DNA of 64,000 nucleotides, taken from NCBI RefSeq assembly GCF_000233955.1, contig NZ_JH376642.1:62001-126000 (forward strand), written 5' to 3'. A model generated the notes under the pieces. It was not told the DNA's origin and did not search any database. It saw only the letters and a list, made by a program, of their open reading frames with translations. The position numbers were made by a program, and so were the translations under genes. The stretch comes from Paraprevotella clara YIT 11840. Its GTDB lineage: Bacteria; Bacteroidota; Bacteroidia; Bacteroidales; Bacteroidaceae. Positions 27,437 to 34,988 of this stretch are shown here, one piece after another (within the stretch, counting starts at the first letter, position 1; the number at the start of each line of letters is the position of its first letter).

Positions 27437-27906
27437 CTCAGTCTCAGCTTCATCGGGTTCATCATCCCGGCTGATCTGATAATACTCGTAAAAGGGTCGG
27501 TGCCCAGCAGGAACACGAAGTTGCGCATCGCCGCGTCCATGTAGGCCGGCTCCATGAAGTGGCGCACCCACCAGGCGGTCAGCCCCACCAGCAGGTGGCG
27601 GCTCCACCAGCCGCGGCACAGGGTGTAGGCGATCATCCGGCTCACGGCCTTGCCGTGCGCGGCGATGAAGGCCATCTCCTCGTCCTTGGTGAACTTCTTC
27701 ATCTCGTCTGCCGTCACGCCCAGCGACAGATAGACTCTCGCCAGCCGTATCAGTCCGCCCAGTCGGGGGCGGCGCATCACCACGCGCAGCTTCAGGGGCT
27801 TCTTAACCAGCGGGATGCGCAGTTCCTTCAAGGGGACGGACACGCCCCTGTCCAACAGGGCGGCCGTCCCCTCGGCTTGCACCAGACGTTCCGTTGACTT
27901 GTCCAT
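27415..27906 (-). CDS. Tail assembly chaperone, zero-frame product (G-type)
   Basis: A 163-residue protein between tail tube and tape measure genes, as for lambda gpG. It starts MDKSTERLVQAEGTAALLDRGVSVPLKELRIPLVKK and ends soon after an A6 run (LSQKRKGS). A fraction of ribosomes is expected to shift -1 there to make the longer chaperone. Such proteins coat the tape measure during tail assembly and are absent from virions. Sequence similarity to characterised chaperones is weak; position plus frameshift context support the call. Confidence 0.7.
   Translation of the reverse strand: MDKSTERLVQAEGTAALLDRGVSVPLKELRIPLVKKPLKLRVVMRRPRLGGLIRLARVYLSLGVTADEMKKFTKDEEMAFIAAHGKAVSRMIAYTLCRGWWSRHLLVGLTAWWVRHFMEPAYMDAAMRNFVFLLGTDPFTSIIRSAGMMNPMKLRLSQKRKGS
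27427..27436 (-). other. Putative -1 ribosomal frameshift site
   Basis: On the minus strand the run CCAAAAAAGG is read AGC CAA AAA AGG in the zero frame and CCA AAA AAG in the -1 frame. The zero-frame gene stops 12-15 bases later. This is not the canonical XXXYYYZ heptamer for both codons, but the A-site slip AAA to AAA is perfect. Confidence 0.6.
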
Positions 27907-27909
27907 ACG

Positions 27910-28401
27910 TTACTCTGACGGCGTGTCGTTGATTTCGTAGGGAGCGGTGTCCGGCTCTTCGGGCTTGTTCACCTTCAGCTGGCATTCCAGCTTGGATACC
28001 TCCGTCAGCGTCAGCTTGCCGCCCAGGTTGGCCATGATGGTGCCGTTGGGTATCTTCATCGTCTGCCCGCTCACGAACTGGATTTCCCACGGGCCGCGCA
28101 GCTCCACGAGGTCGGTCGGGGCCTTCCAGCCGGTGTAGCTGCCCGTGCTGCCCACCAGCGTGCCGCCAAGCACGGCCTGGATGTTCTCATAGTCCAGCTG
28201 GATGAGGTTGAACGTCGGCGCGATGGTCGCGTTCTTGTTGGCCAGTGTCAGCACCGGAGCGTCAGGTACCTGCTCGGCTTCCACGTCCGTACTCTCCGGC
28301 TTAGTGCCGCCCCAGTCCCAGCTGCCTTTCTCGATGTAGCCGATTTCCTTGCTGTTGAACTTTACCACGGCTATGCCGTATATGAATTTCTTACTTGCCA
28401 T
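27910..28401 (-). CDS. Major tail tube protein
   Basis: A 163-residue beta-rich protein (KKFIYGIAVVKFNSKEIGYIEKGSWDWGG, TLANKNATIAPTFNLIQLDYENIQAVLGG, then WEIQFVSGQTMKIPNGTI) typical in length and pattern of siphovirus tail tube subunits. It lies just before the tail chaperones, 3 bp from the next gene. Its start overlaps the end of the spanin-like gene by 11 bp. The hexameric tube would surround the tape measure. There is no extra Ig-like C-terminal domain. Confidence 0.75.
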   Translation of the reverse strand: MASKKFIYGIAVVKFNSKEIGYIEKGSWDWGGTKPESTDVEAEQVPDAPVLTLANKNATIAPTFNLIQLDYENIQAVLGGTLVGSTGSYTGWKAPTDLVELRGPWEIQFVSGQTMKIPNGTIMANLGGKLTLTEVSKLECQLKVNKPEEPDTAPYEINDTPSE

Positions 28402-28960
28402 CTTTCTTTCGTTTTTGGATGAATATTGTGATTAAAACCCCTGCCAGTATTCCAGCCCCGAAACCGTAGAAAAAGATTTTAACGGGGTTCGAACGCTGTT
28501 TTCTTTCCTCTTCGTACAGGCCGGCCATCTCCTCGTAGCGTTCCTTCCACACGGAGGATGTCCGCTCGTAGTATTCCACCAGGAGCTGCAGGCTGTCGCA
28601 GCTCGCGTACACGGTTATCACGTCCCTGTCACGGCTTACCGACACGCTGGCCTGTCCGCTCTTCCCGCTGTATGAGGCCAGCGGAGGAAGCCTCAGAAGG
28701 CTGTCAGCCGGTATCCTCAGACTCACCTCCGACTTCGGTACCGTTTCCGTCCGTATCAGGCGGACTTCGCTCCTCATGCTGTCCGCCCGGCCCGTCGCCG
28801 TTTCCGTCTGTGCCGTTTCCCGCGCTGTCTTTCGGGTGCTCGCGCACCCCGCGAAGCACAGGGCAATCGTCATGATGCTTGCAAGAATTGGCAGTGTCAA
28901 TGGCCTTGCGAAGGCGTGCCATCTCGCGTTTCGTCGCCTGAAGGTCTTTCCTCGTCGCAT
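28391..28960 (-). CDS. Spanin-like lipoprotein with C-terminal membrane helix (u-spanin candidate)
   Basis: The N-terminus carries a basic region and hydrophobic core ending in a lipobox (ALCFAGC), so the protein should be lipid-anchored in the outer membrane. The C-terminus has a clear membrane helix (IFFYGFGAGILAGVLITIFIQ) with a KRKKDGK tail. Lipobox plus C-terminal helix is the architecture of one-piece spanins such as T1 gp11, which fuse inner and outer membranes at lysis. Between them is a helical middle (LVEYYERTSSVWKERYEEMAGLYEEE). It overlaps the next gene upstream by 257 bp in another frame, as Rz/Rz1 genes do. Confidence 0.6.
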   Translation of the reverse strand: MRRGKTFRRRNARWHAFARPLTLPILASIMTIALCFAGCASTRKTARETAQTETATGRADSMRSEVRLIRTETVPKSEVSLRIPADSLLRLPPLASYSGKSGQASVSVSRDRDVITVYASCDSLQLLVEYYERTSSVWKERYEEMAGLYEEERKQRSNPVKIFFYGFGAGILAGVLITIFIQKRKKDGK

Positions 28961-29171
28961 TGAGTTCGTCTTTTAACGGTTCGACTATGTTGTCCACTAG
29001 TATCCGGGTGGCGTGCTCAGCGTTGTCAATCCGCACGGTCTCGGCGTCCGCCTTCGCCTTCTCGGCTTCCGCGTTGGCCTTGCGCACCGTCGCGCGGAGC
29101 GTCACTATGCCAACAACGGTCGCCAGAAGGGAGCCACCCAGTACGAAATTGAGAATTTCACTGAGTTCCAT
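28704..29171 (-). CDS. Inner-membrane spanin-like protein
   Basis: A 155-residue protein with one N-terminal membrane helix (ILNFVLGGSLLATVVGIVTL), a long coiled coil rich in Ala/Glu/Lys (KANAEAEKAKADAETVRIDNAE...), and a Gly/Asp/Pro-rich low-complexity tail. This is an i-spanin-like layout. It follows the holin and amidase genes and overlaps the lipoprotein gene. The low-complexity tail lies in the overlap, so its composition is probably dictated by the other frame. Confidence 0.6.
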   Translation of the reverse strand: MELSEILNFVLGGSLLATVVGIVTLRATVRKANAEAEKAKADAETVRIDNAEHATRILVDNIVEPLKDELNATRKDLQATKREMARLRKAIDTANSCKHHDDCPVLRGVREHPKDSAGNGTDGNGDGPGGQHEERSPPDTDGNGTEVGGESEDTG

Positions 29172-29195
29172 GAGATTACTTGTTTGGTGTCCTGT

Positions 29196-29597
29196 TTATG
29201 ATTTTGCCCCGGCCTTCTTCGTTATCAGACCTATGAGCCATTGCACCAGTCCTGTGTCAGCGATTCCGTTTGCCACAAGCGAGGCACCAAAACCATACAG
29301 CAGGGCAATATACCATTCCACATCGGCCACAAATCCTGCGTCCAGCCACCACAACAGCATGGCTGCCGCCAGGCCGACCATCCAGCTTACTATCTGCGTC
29401 ACCAACCTTTCCATTTTCGGGAACAGGGCCTTGATGCCTTCCGTCAGCAACACCACGCAACCGACAAACCCGGCAAACGTAGCAATCATACCGTCATAGT
29501 CCGTGCCGGTAGAAATTTCACCCGTCTGGGCAAATGCGGCTGACACTAACCCAAGTATCAGCGCAAAAAACAAAATCAGCTTTTTCATTTTAGTCAT
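29196..29597 (-). CDS. Holin-like membrane protein
   Basis: A 133-residue protein with a hydrophobic N-terminus that looks like a signal sequence (LILFFALILGLVSAAFAQ) and three further membrane segments (GMIATFAGFVGCVVLLTEGI, IVSWMVGLAAAMLLWWL, WYIALLYGFGASLVANGI). It ends with a charged tail. It sits 4 bp after the amidase gene, so it should form the membrane lesion that releases or activates the endolysin. A possibly cleaved signal peptide is uncommon for holins. Confidence 0.65.
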   Translation of the reverse strand: MTKMKKLILFFALILGLVSAAFAQTGEISTGTDYDGMIATFAGFVGCVVLLTEGIKALFPKMERLVTQIVSWMVGLAAAMLLWWLDAGFVADVEWYIALLYGFGASLVANGIADTGLVQWLIGLITKKAGAKS

Positions 29598-29601
29598 TCA
29601 T

Positions 29602-30066
29602 TTATTGATTTATACCTATTTCTTTCAGCCATGCCTGTACGTCAAACGAAGGACAGGCTTTCGCGGCCAATTGATTGTGCCCAACAACCGGGATGGAGGG
29701 GAAACGCCGGTGAAAGTCTTTCACATAGGCTTCCATCGCTTGCTTCTGCGCTGGTGTACGGGTGTCCTTGGGGGTCTTGCCGTCAGCGGCAACGCCGCCG
29801 ACGTACACAACGTGCCGGGATGTGGAGTTGTACCCTTTTGCCCCGTTGGTAATCTCCCAGGGATCCACCTGTGCGTCCTCGTTGTTGTCCACCAGGCGTT
29901 CCACCTTTCCGTCCAGGTGTATTATGTCGGTGTAGCCGACCTGCTTCCACCCGCGGCCACCCTTGCTCACCGGGTCGGTGTGCCAGTGGCGGATGTCCGC
30001 CGCGCTCACTTCGCGACCTTCAGGAGTGGCCGTGCAGTGCAATACCAAACGTTTCAACTGTGCCAT
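29602..30066 (-). CDS. N-acetylmuramoyl-L-alanine amidase (endolysin)
   Basis: A 154-residue single-domain Amidase_2 enzyme. The motif LVLHCTATPEGREVSAADIRHWH holds the first zinc His, and further conserved parts are GYTDIIHLDGKVERL, RHVVYVGG and VVGHNQLAAKACPSFDVQAWL with the later His and Cys ligands. It cleaves the amide bond between N-acetylmuramic acid and the stem peptide. It has no signal peptide and therefore depends on the adjacent holin. It starts 3 bp after the capsid gene, placing the lysis genes inside the structural operon. Confidence 0.92.
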   Translation of the reverse strand: MAQLKRLVLHCTATPEGREVSAADIRHWHTDPVSKGGRGWKQVGYTDIIHLDGKVERLVDNNEDAQVDPWEITNGAKGYNSTSRHVVYVGGVAADGKTPKDTRTPAQKQAMEAYVKDFHRRFPSIPVVGHNQLAAKACPSFDVQAWLKEIGINQ

Positions 30067-30069
30067 ACG

Positions 30070-31275
30070 TTATTCCCCCTGTTTGGCTTGCGTAATGGTC
30101 ACTTTGGCCGTCTTGCCGCTGTCAGAATTCAACGTAATGGTCAGGGTACCGCTTTTTTCACTTCCGGTGTCATTAGCTTCCGCCGAGATGGTCACGCCAG
30201 TTTCCGTTTCTTCAACGTCAAATCCGGACGGGGCCGCTCCCACGGTATATTCACCGCTGGCCGTTATGGTCACATCCTTGCTTCCACCCTCCGCCGGAAT
30301 GGTCACCGTATTCGGGTCGGCCGAAATCGTCTTGGCCGCCGGCTTGAAGACGGGAGTGTCACGGCTGTCCAGTACCACCATTTCCTCGCCGAAAGCGATG
30401 TTGGTGTCCGCCTTCATCAGCATCTTGAAGAAATACAGCTCGCTGGCGTTTGAAATCTTGTCTATCTGGATGACGTTCTCGTCGTCCTGCAGGTTGACGG
30501 CGGCGAAGAGGTTGCCGTCGGAATCGGGCGAGCACAGAGTGGCCACAATCAGATCGTCAGGCCATGCGGCCAACGTCTCGATGGTAATTCCCTTGTAACG
30601 GCGTGCGTTCACGTCTGTTTCGCTTGCATTCTTGGCCTCGCGCTCGGTCAGTTCGTCATCGTACTTGTCGAAATCGTCAACGCTCATGATGATGCGCAGG
30701 TTCGGATTGTTGCGGATGGCCTTGGGTATGGCGCTTCGCACAGCTTTCAGTTTGCCCAGCATGGTTTCTTCCTCGCTGTCCACGATGATGAGTTCCGTGT
30801 CCTTGGTCATCTGGGTGAGGATGCCGTTGAACAGGTGGTCATCGTCATCGCCGTACTCCCCGTTGATGTAATGGTCGCCCAGCTCGAACTGCACCTGCTT
30901 GGCAAGCTCGGCCAGGAGTGCGTTCTGGGCTTCAGGGGGCAATTCGGCAAACACAAGGTTACCCTTGGGCTGCCATTTGCGCCAAATCTGCTCGAAGGCA
31001 CGGGGATTGAATACCGTGAATGCCATGAAGTCTTTCGGGTCAAGGCTCTTCTCGTCGTAGTTGAAGTTGCCCTTCGAGTCCTCCACGCCTGGGTTCTCCT
31101 TGCGCTTCTGCAGCATCTTTCCGCTTCGCAGACGGGGAAGGCTGATTTTCTTCTCCACGCCGGGAATGACCATAATCAGCCCTTTCTCGACAATTTCGTT
31201 GCCGGTGGCGGCGAGCGTCAGAAGCTGCTCCAGTACCTCACCGCTGTAATTGGTGTTTTTTACTACTATTGCCAT
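30070..31275 (-). CDS. Major capsid protein with C-terminal BACON-like domain
   Basis: A 401-residue protein directly after the protease/scaffold gene. Residues 1 to ~310 have the helix/strand pattern of a HK97-type capsid subunit, including the N-arm (KKISLPRLRSGKMLQKR) and IRNNPNLRIIMSVDDFDKYDDEL. The last ~85 residues (ADPNTVTIPAEGGSKDVTIT, then SGTLTITLNSDSGKTAKVTITQ) form a BACON/Ig-like domain, found mostly in Bacteroidetes surface proteins and, as I recall, in crAss-like phage. It would project from the capsid surface and may bind mucus glycans. Confidence 0.82.
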   Translation of the reverse strand: MAIVVKNTNYSGEVLEQLLTLAATGNEIVEKGLIMVIPGVEKKISLPRLRSGKMLQKRKENPGVEDSKGNFNYDEKSLDPKDFMAFTVFNPRAFEQIWRKWQPKGNLVFAELPPEAQNALLAELAKQVQFELGDHYINGEYGDDDDHLFNGILTQMTKDTELIIVDSEEETMLGKLKAVRSAIPKAIRNNPNLRIIMSVDDFDKYDDELTEREAKNASETDVNARRYKGITIETLAAWPDDLIVATLCSPDSDGNLFAAVNLQDDENVIQIDKISNASELYFFKMLMKADTNIAFGEEMVVLDSRDTPVFKPAAKTISADPNTVTIPAEGGSKDVTITASGEYTVGAAPSGFDVEETETGVTISAEANDTGSEKSGTLTITLNSDSGKTAKVTITQAKQGE

Positions 31276-31280
31276 GTCTC

Positions 31281-32318
31281 TTACTTGTTAAGTTTGTCCT
31301 TGATTTCTCGCATACGCTTGTTCCAGGGGCTCTCTCCGCCCGGCTCCACCTTGATGTCCTCCATGACCTTGCGCTTCGGGGCCAGTGAGGCCAATACCTT
31401 CTTGCCTTCTTCGGGGCTTGATTTCAGGATGTTCTCGTACATGGGGCGTGTCTCGGCATTGATGCGCCCGTCGGCCTCGGCCGCATCAAGCAGGGCTTTC
31501 CGTGCCGCTTCCTCATCAGCTGCCGCCTTGTCCTCAAACTCCTGCACTCTCGCCTTCAGGGAGGCGTTCTCTTCTGCCAGACTGCCGGCACGACCTGCTT
31601 CTTGCGCATAGGCCTGGGCCTGGGCAATCACTTCTTCCTCGCTCTTGCAGTCCTTGAACGAGGGGTGCTTCCTGATGTCTTCAAGATTCATTTTGTACTT
31701 GTCTTTTTGTGGCTCGACGAGCCGGTTATTGAATAAAGTGTAAATCTGTTCCGGGGTGCTGTCCTCCGGCACAGGCTCCGCATCGTAAATGCCGTCTATG
31801 AAACCGAGGCGCAGGGCTTCGGACGCGGTGAGCCAATGGTCTTCACCGTCAAAATAGGCCGCCTTCACCTCTTCCTTTGTCATGCCGAGGCGCGAAGCGT
31901 ATATGTCGCCCAGGCTGTCTTCCAGGCTCTCTATCTCCTCGATGCACTTCTGCATGTCCTTCTTGTTGCCATAGCAACCGCCGCTGACACTGTGAAGCAT
32001 CAGCCGTGCGTACTTGCTCATCTCCACGGGCTTGCCGCACAAGGCTATCACGCTGGCCATGCTGGCCGCGATGCCGTCCACATAGATATGCACGTCCGCC
32101 TTGCTGTTCTTCAGCGCGTTGTAGATGGCGATGCCGCAATATACTTCGCCTCCGTTGCTGTTGATACGCACGTTGACGCGCCTGTTCACCTTTTTCGCCT
32201 CCATCAGTTCCTTTGCGACACGCCCGCTCTGCACGTCATAATAGTCGCCGATGTCACCATAGAGGAAGATGGTGCCCACGCCGTCGCTGTCCGTCTGTAT
32301 GTTGAAAAACTTGCTCAT
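31281..32318 (-). CDS. ClpP-like (S14) prohead protease with scaffold C-terminus
   Basis: The N-terminal ~190 residues are ClpP-like: IFLYGDIGDYYDV, INSNGGEVYCGIAIYNAL, the Ser nucleophile in DGIAASMASVIAL, and MLHSVSGGCYGNKKDM with the His. The C-terminal ~140 residues are a charged coiled coil (SLAEENASLKARVQEFEDKAAADEEAARK) like a scaffold. An in-frame ATG at 31691 (MNLEDIRKHPSF) could start a separate scaffold protein, as in Mu I/Z. The frame opens at 32363, but MSKFFNIQTD at 32318 is the sensible start. It cleaves scaffold during head maturation. Confidence 0.88.
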   Translation of the reverse strand: MSKFFNIQTDSDGVGTIFLYGDIGDYYDVQSGRVAKELMEAKKVNRRVNVRINSNGGEVYCGIAIYNALKNSKADVHIYVDGIAASMASVIALCGKPVEMSKYARLMLHSVSGGCYGNKKDMQKCIEEIESLEDSLGDIYASRLGMTKEEVKAAYFDGEDHWLTASEALRLGFIDGIYDAEPVPEDSTPEQIYTLFNNRLVEPQKDKYKMNLEDIRKHPSFKDCKSEEEVIAQAQAYAQEAGRAGSLAEENASLKARVQEFEDKAAADEEAARKALLDAAEADGRINAETRPMYENILKSSPEEGKKVLASLAPKRKVMEDIKVEPGGESPWNKRMREIKDKLNK

Positions 32319-32349
32319 TGTACTATTGTCATTACTGCGGTTTGCCCGC

Positions 32350-32502
32350 GATTCATGGTGCAAAAATGCAATAAATCAACGGAGTATGGAAACCGCGTTT
32401 TTATCATGCCGGACTATGGCGTTATGATAACGGCACAGGGCTTCATCATGCGGACGGCTTTTCGTAAAGCGGGCTTTTTGTAGCAATTTTGCACTATGAA
32501 TC
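32350..32502. promoter_or_regulatory. Divergent late control region with matching inverted elements
   Basis: Between the two late operons a 20-bp element occurs in both orientations: plus strand 32483-32502 (GCAATTTTGCACTATGAATC) and minus strand 32369-32350 (GCATTTTTGCACCATGAATC), identical at 18 of 20 positions. Each lies 20-32 bp before the first start codon of its operon. This is the expected layout for a shared late activator site or duplicated late promoters. No canonical TAnnTTTG is present in either. Confidence 0.6.
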
Positions 32503-32521
32503 ATAACTGAAAGACAGGAAT

Positions 32522-32968
32522 ATGGCAGCAGATTTGACCAACGCCCAGAAAAAGGAATGGGCAAAGACCTTATACCTGCGCGAGAACCTCACGCAGCAGG
32601 AAATAGCCGACCGCGTGGGAGTGTCGCGCGTGACAGTATCGAATTGGGTACGCGCCGGGAAGTGGGAAGAACAGAAGGCCGGACTCACACTTACAAGGCA
32701 GGAGCAGGTGGCCAACCTGTACAGGCAGGTGGCGGAGATCAACAGGGCCATCTCGGCACGCGCCGAAGGGGAGCGCTACCCTAATTCCAAGGAAGCGGAC
32801 ATACTCGGCAAACTGTCGGCATCCATCCGGAACATGGAGCAGGAAACGGGCATTGCCGACATTATCAGCGTGCTTACCGGCTTCGTCGAATGGCTGCGCC
32901 CGCTCGACCTTGACAAGGCAAAGGAGCTGACAAGGCTGGCAGACGCTTACATCAAGGACAAACTATAA
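32522..32968 (+). CDS. Terminase small subunit-like protein (Mu Gp27/DUF1804-like)
   Basis: A 148-residue protein with an N-terminal helix-turn-helix (LYLRENLTQQEIADRVGVSRVTVSNWVRAGKWEEQ) followed by long helices. It starts the plus-strand late operon and ends 11 bp before the large terminase. In Mu-like phages this position encodes a DUF1804 protein that recognises DNA for packaging. It would bind phage DNA and direct the large subunit. Confidence 0.8.
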   Translation: MAADLTNAQKKEWAKTLYLRENLTQQEIADRVGVSRVTVSNWVRAGKWEEQKAGLTLTRQEQVANLYRQVAEINRAISARAEGERYPNSKEADILGKLSASIRNMEQETGIADIISVLTGFVEWLRPLDLDKAKELTRLADAYIKDKL

Positions 32969-32979
32969 CCGTAGGACAC

Positions 32980-34512
32980 ATGAAACAGGCTGATAAGATA
33001 GCGCTACTGGACTGGGAGAAGTTCAAGGAGGACATCGCAAGGGCTACACCCGTTGACAAGTCCATGTCCGCACAGGACAGGGAAAAACATCGTCTTTACC
33101 TTGAACGTCACCCGGTGGAATGGATAAAGTTCTTTTTCCCGAACTACGCCAAGTATGAGTTCGCAGGGTTCCAGAAACGTGCCATACAGCGCATCCTCGC
33201 CCATGACGAATGGTTTGAGGTGTTGTCATGGAGCCGTGAGCTGGCCAAGTCTACCGTCACAATGTTCATTGTCATGTACGCCACGCTTACAGGTCGGAAA
33301 AAGAACGTCATCATGACGTCCAACAGCAAGGACAACGCAGCCAGGCTGCTGGCGCCCTACCGTGCCAATCTGGAAGCGAACGGGCGCATACTGGCTTACT
33401 ATGGCAAACAGGAGACGCCCGGCTCGTGGACGGAGGACGAGTTCATCACAAAGGGAGGCGTGGCCTTCAGGGCACTCGGTGCAGGACAGTCGCCGCGCGG
33501 TTCCCGCAATGAGGCCATCCGTCCGGACGTACTTCTCGTGGATGACTTCGACACGGACGAGGATACCAAGAACCCTGACATCATACAGAAACGTTGGGAC
33601 TGGTGGGAGAACGCGTTATACCCGACACGTTCCATCTCAGAGTCGACGCTTATCATATTCTGCGGAAACATCATCGCCAAGGACTGCTGCGTGGTACGGG
33701 CCGGAAGCATGGCCGACCATTGGGACATCGTGAACATACGCGACAAGAACGGGCATTCCACCTGGCCGGAAAAGAACTCGGAGGAGCACATAGACCGCAC
33801 GCTCGCCAAAATATCCACCAAGGCGGTGCAGGGGGAATACTTCAACAACCCGGTTTCCGTCGGCGAGGTTTTTGAGAACATTACCTACGGCAAGGTACCT
33901 CCTTTGTCGAAGTTCAAGTTCCTGGTCGCATACGGCGACCCTGCGCCGGGCGAAAGCAAAGGCAAGAAGGGCAAGTCTTTCAAGACGGTCTCCCTGCTCG
34001 GCAAGCTCGGAGGAAAGCTTTACGTCATAAAGACTTTTCTCGCACAGGCGTTGAACGCGGAGTTCATCGGGTGGTATGTCAAGTTGCTGGAGTTCGTGAA
34101 CGGGAAGTCTACGGTATATTGCTACATGGAGAACAACAAGCTGCAAGACCCGTTCTTCCAGCAGGTGTTCAAGCCACTGGTGGCCAAAGTCCGCAAAGAG
34201 CACAAGATCGCGCTGCACATCCGGGGCGACGAGGAGAAAAAGACCGACAAGGCCACGCGCATAGAGGCCAACTTGGAACCGCTCAACAGGGAAGGCAACC
34301 TCATCCTCAACGAGGCGGAAAAGGACAACCCGCACATGAAAGAGCTGGAAGACCAGTTCAAGCTGTTCACGCTATCCCTGCGCTATCCGGCAGACGGCCC
34401 GGATGCCGTCGAGGGCGGCAACCGCATCATCGACGAACTTATGCGGAGGGCGGAGCCGCCGGTGTTCAAAACCCGGAAAGACCTCCGCAGCCGTAACCGC
34501 CGAAGGCTCTGA
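32980..34512 (+). CDS. Terminase large subunit (Mu Gp28-like)
   Basis: A 510-residue packaging motor. The ATPase part has a P-loop-like SRELAKSTVTMF (about 82-93) and Walker B VLLVDDFDTDED (about 184-190). The coupling segment is ISESTLIIFCGN. The nuclease part has LVAYGDPAPGESKGKKGKSFKTV with the first metal-binding Asp and later VYCYMENNKLQD. Mu-like phages cut outside the phage end and package host DNA with it, and this protein is of that type. It is followed after 46 bp by the Gp36-like gene. Confidence 0.9.
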   Translation: MKQADKIALLDWEKFKEDIARATPVDKSMSAQDREKHRLYLERHPVEWIKFFFPNYAKYEFAGFQKRAIQRILAHDEWFEVLSWSRELAKSTVTMFIVMYATLTGRKKNVIMTSNSKDNAARLLAPYRANLEANGRILAYYGKQETPGSWTEDEFITKGGVAFRALGAGQSPRGSRNEAIRPDVLLVDDFDTDEDTKNPDIIQKRWDWWENALYPTRSISESTLIIFCGNIIAKDCCVVRAGSMADHWDIVNIRDKNGHSTWPEKNSEEHIDRTLAKISTKAVQGEYFNNPVSVGEVFENITYGKVPPLSKFKFLVAYGDPAPGESKGKKGKSFKTVSLLGKLGGKLYVIKTFLAQALNAEFIGWYVKLLEFVNGKSTVYCYMENNKLQDPFFQQVFKPLVAKVRKEHKIALHIRGDEEKKTDKATRIEANLEPLNREGNLILNEAEKDNPHMKELEDQFKLFTLSLRYPADGPDAVEGGNRIIDELMRRAEPPVFKTRKDLRSRNRRRL

Positions 34513-34558
34513 CGTTTCTTTAATTCTTCATTTTTAACTTTTAATTTTTCATTTGTAT

Positions 34559-34984
34559 ATGAGCCAATTTGTAGAACTGACAGACTATGACGCAAGCATC
34601 CACCGTGACATCCTGGACGCGCTTGTAAGGGAGGACGAGGCCGTAATCGAAGTGTGCGAGGACAGGGCCGTCGCCGAAATGCGCTGTTATTTATCCAAGC
34701 GTTATGACTGCGACAAAATCTTTTCCGCCACCGGAACAAACCGGAACCAACTCGTGCTGATGATGGTCATCGACATTGCCGTCTACCACATCTTCTGCAT
34801 CCACAACCCGCAGAAGCTCTCACAGATACGGAAAGACCGGTATGAACGAGCCGTGGAATGGATGAAGGCGGTGGCCGCCGAGGAAATCTCCATTGAGGGG
34901 GCACCGCTGCTGCCGGAGGAGGAACGGGCTGGCAAATCCTCTTTCCGCATACAAAGCAATCCTAAAAGAGTAAACCATTGGTAA
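34559..34984 (+). CDS. Gp36-like head completion protein (DUF1320)
   Basis: A 141-residue helical protein starting MSQFVELTDYDASIHRDILDALVREDEAVIEVC. The pattern VAEMRCYLSKRYDCDKIFSATGTNRNQLVLMMVIDIAVYHIFCIHNPQKL matches Mu Gp36/DUF1320 proteins, which join head and tail. A TTG at 34553 is in frame, but the ATG at 34559 is better. The 46-bp leader is AT-rich. The portal gene starts 4 bp after it ends. Confidence 0.8.
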   Translation: MSQFVELTDYDASIHRDILDALVREDEAVIEVCEDRAVAEMRCYLSKRYDCDKIFSATGTNRNQLVLMMVIDIAVYHIFCIHNPQKLSQIRKDRYERAVEWMKAVAAEEISIEGAPLLPEEERAGKSSFRIQSNPKRVNHW

Positions 34985-34988
34985 AGTT

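Noticed and set aside
27191-27619. Independent 142-residue gene starting MPRLVEPPPAGG
   Set aside because: Its first ~60 residues are an out-of-frame reading of the chaperone gene; the real product is the -1 frameshift extension.
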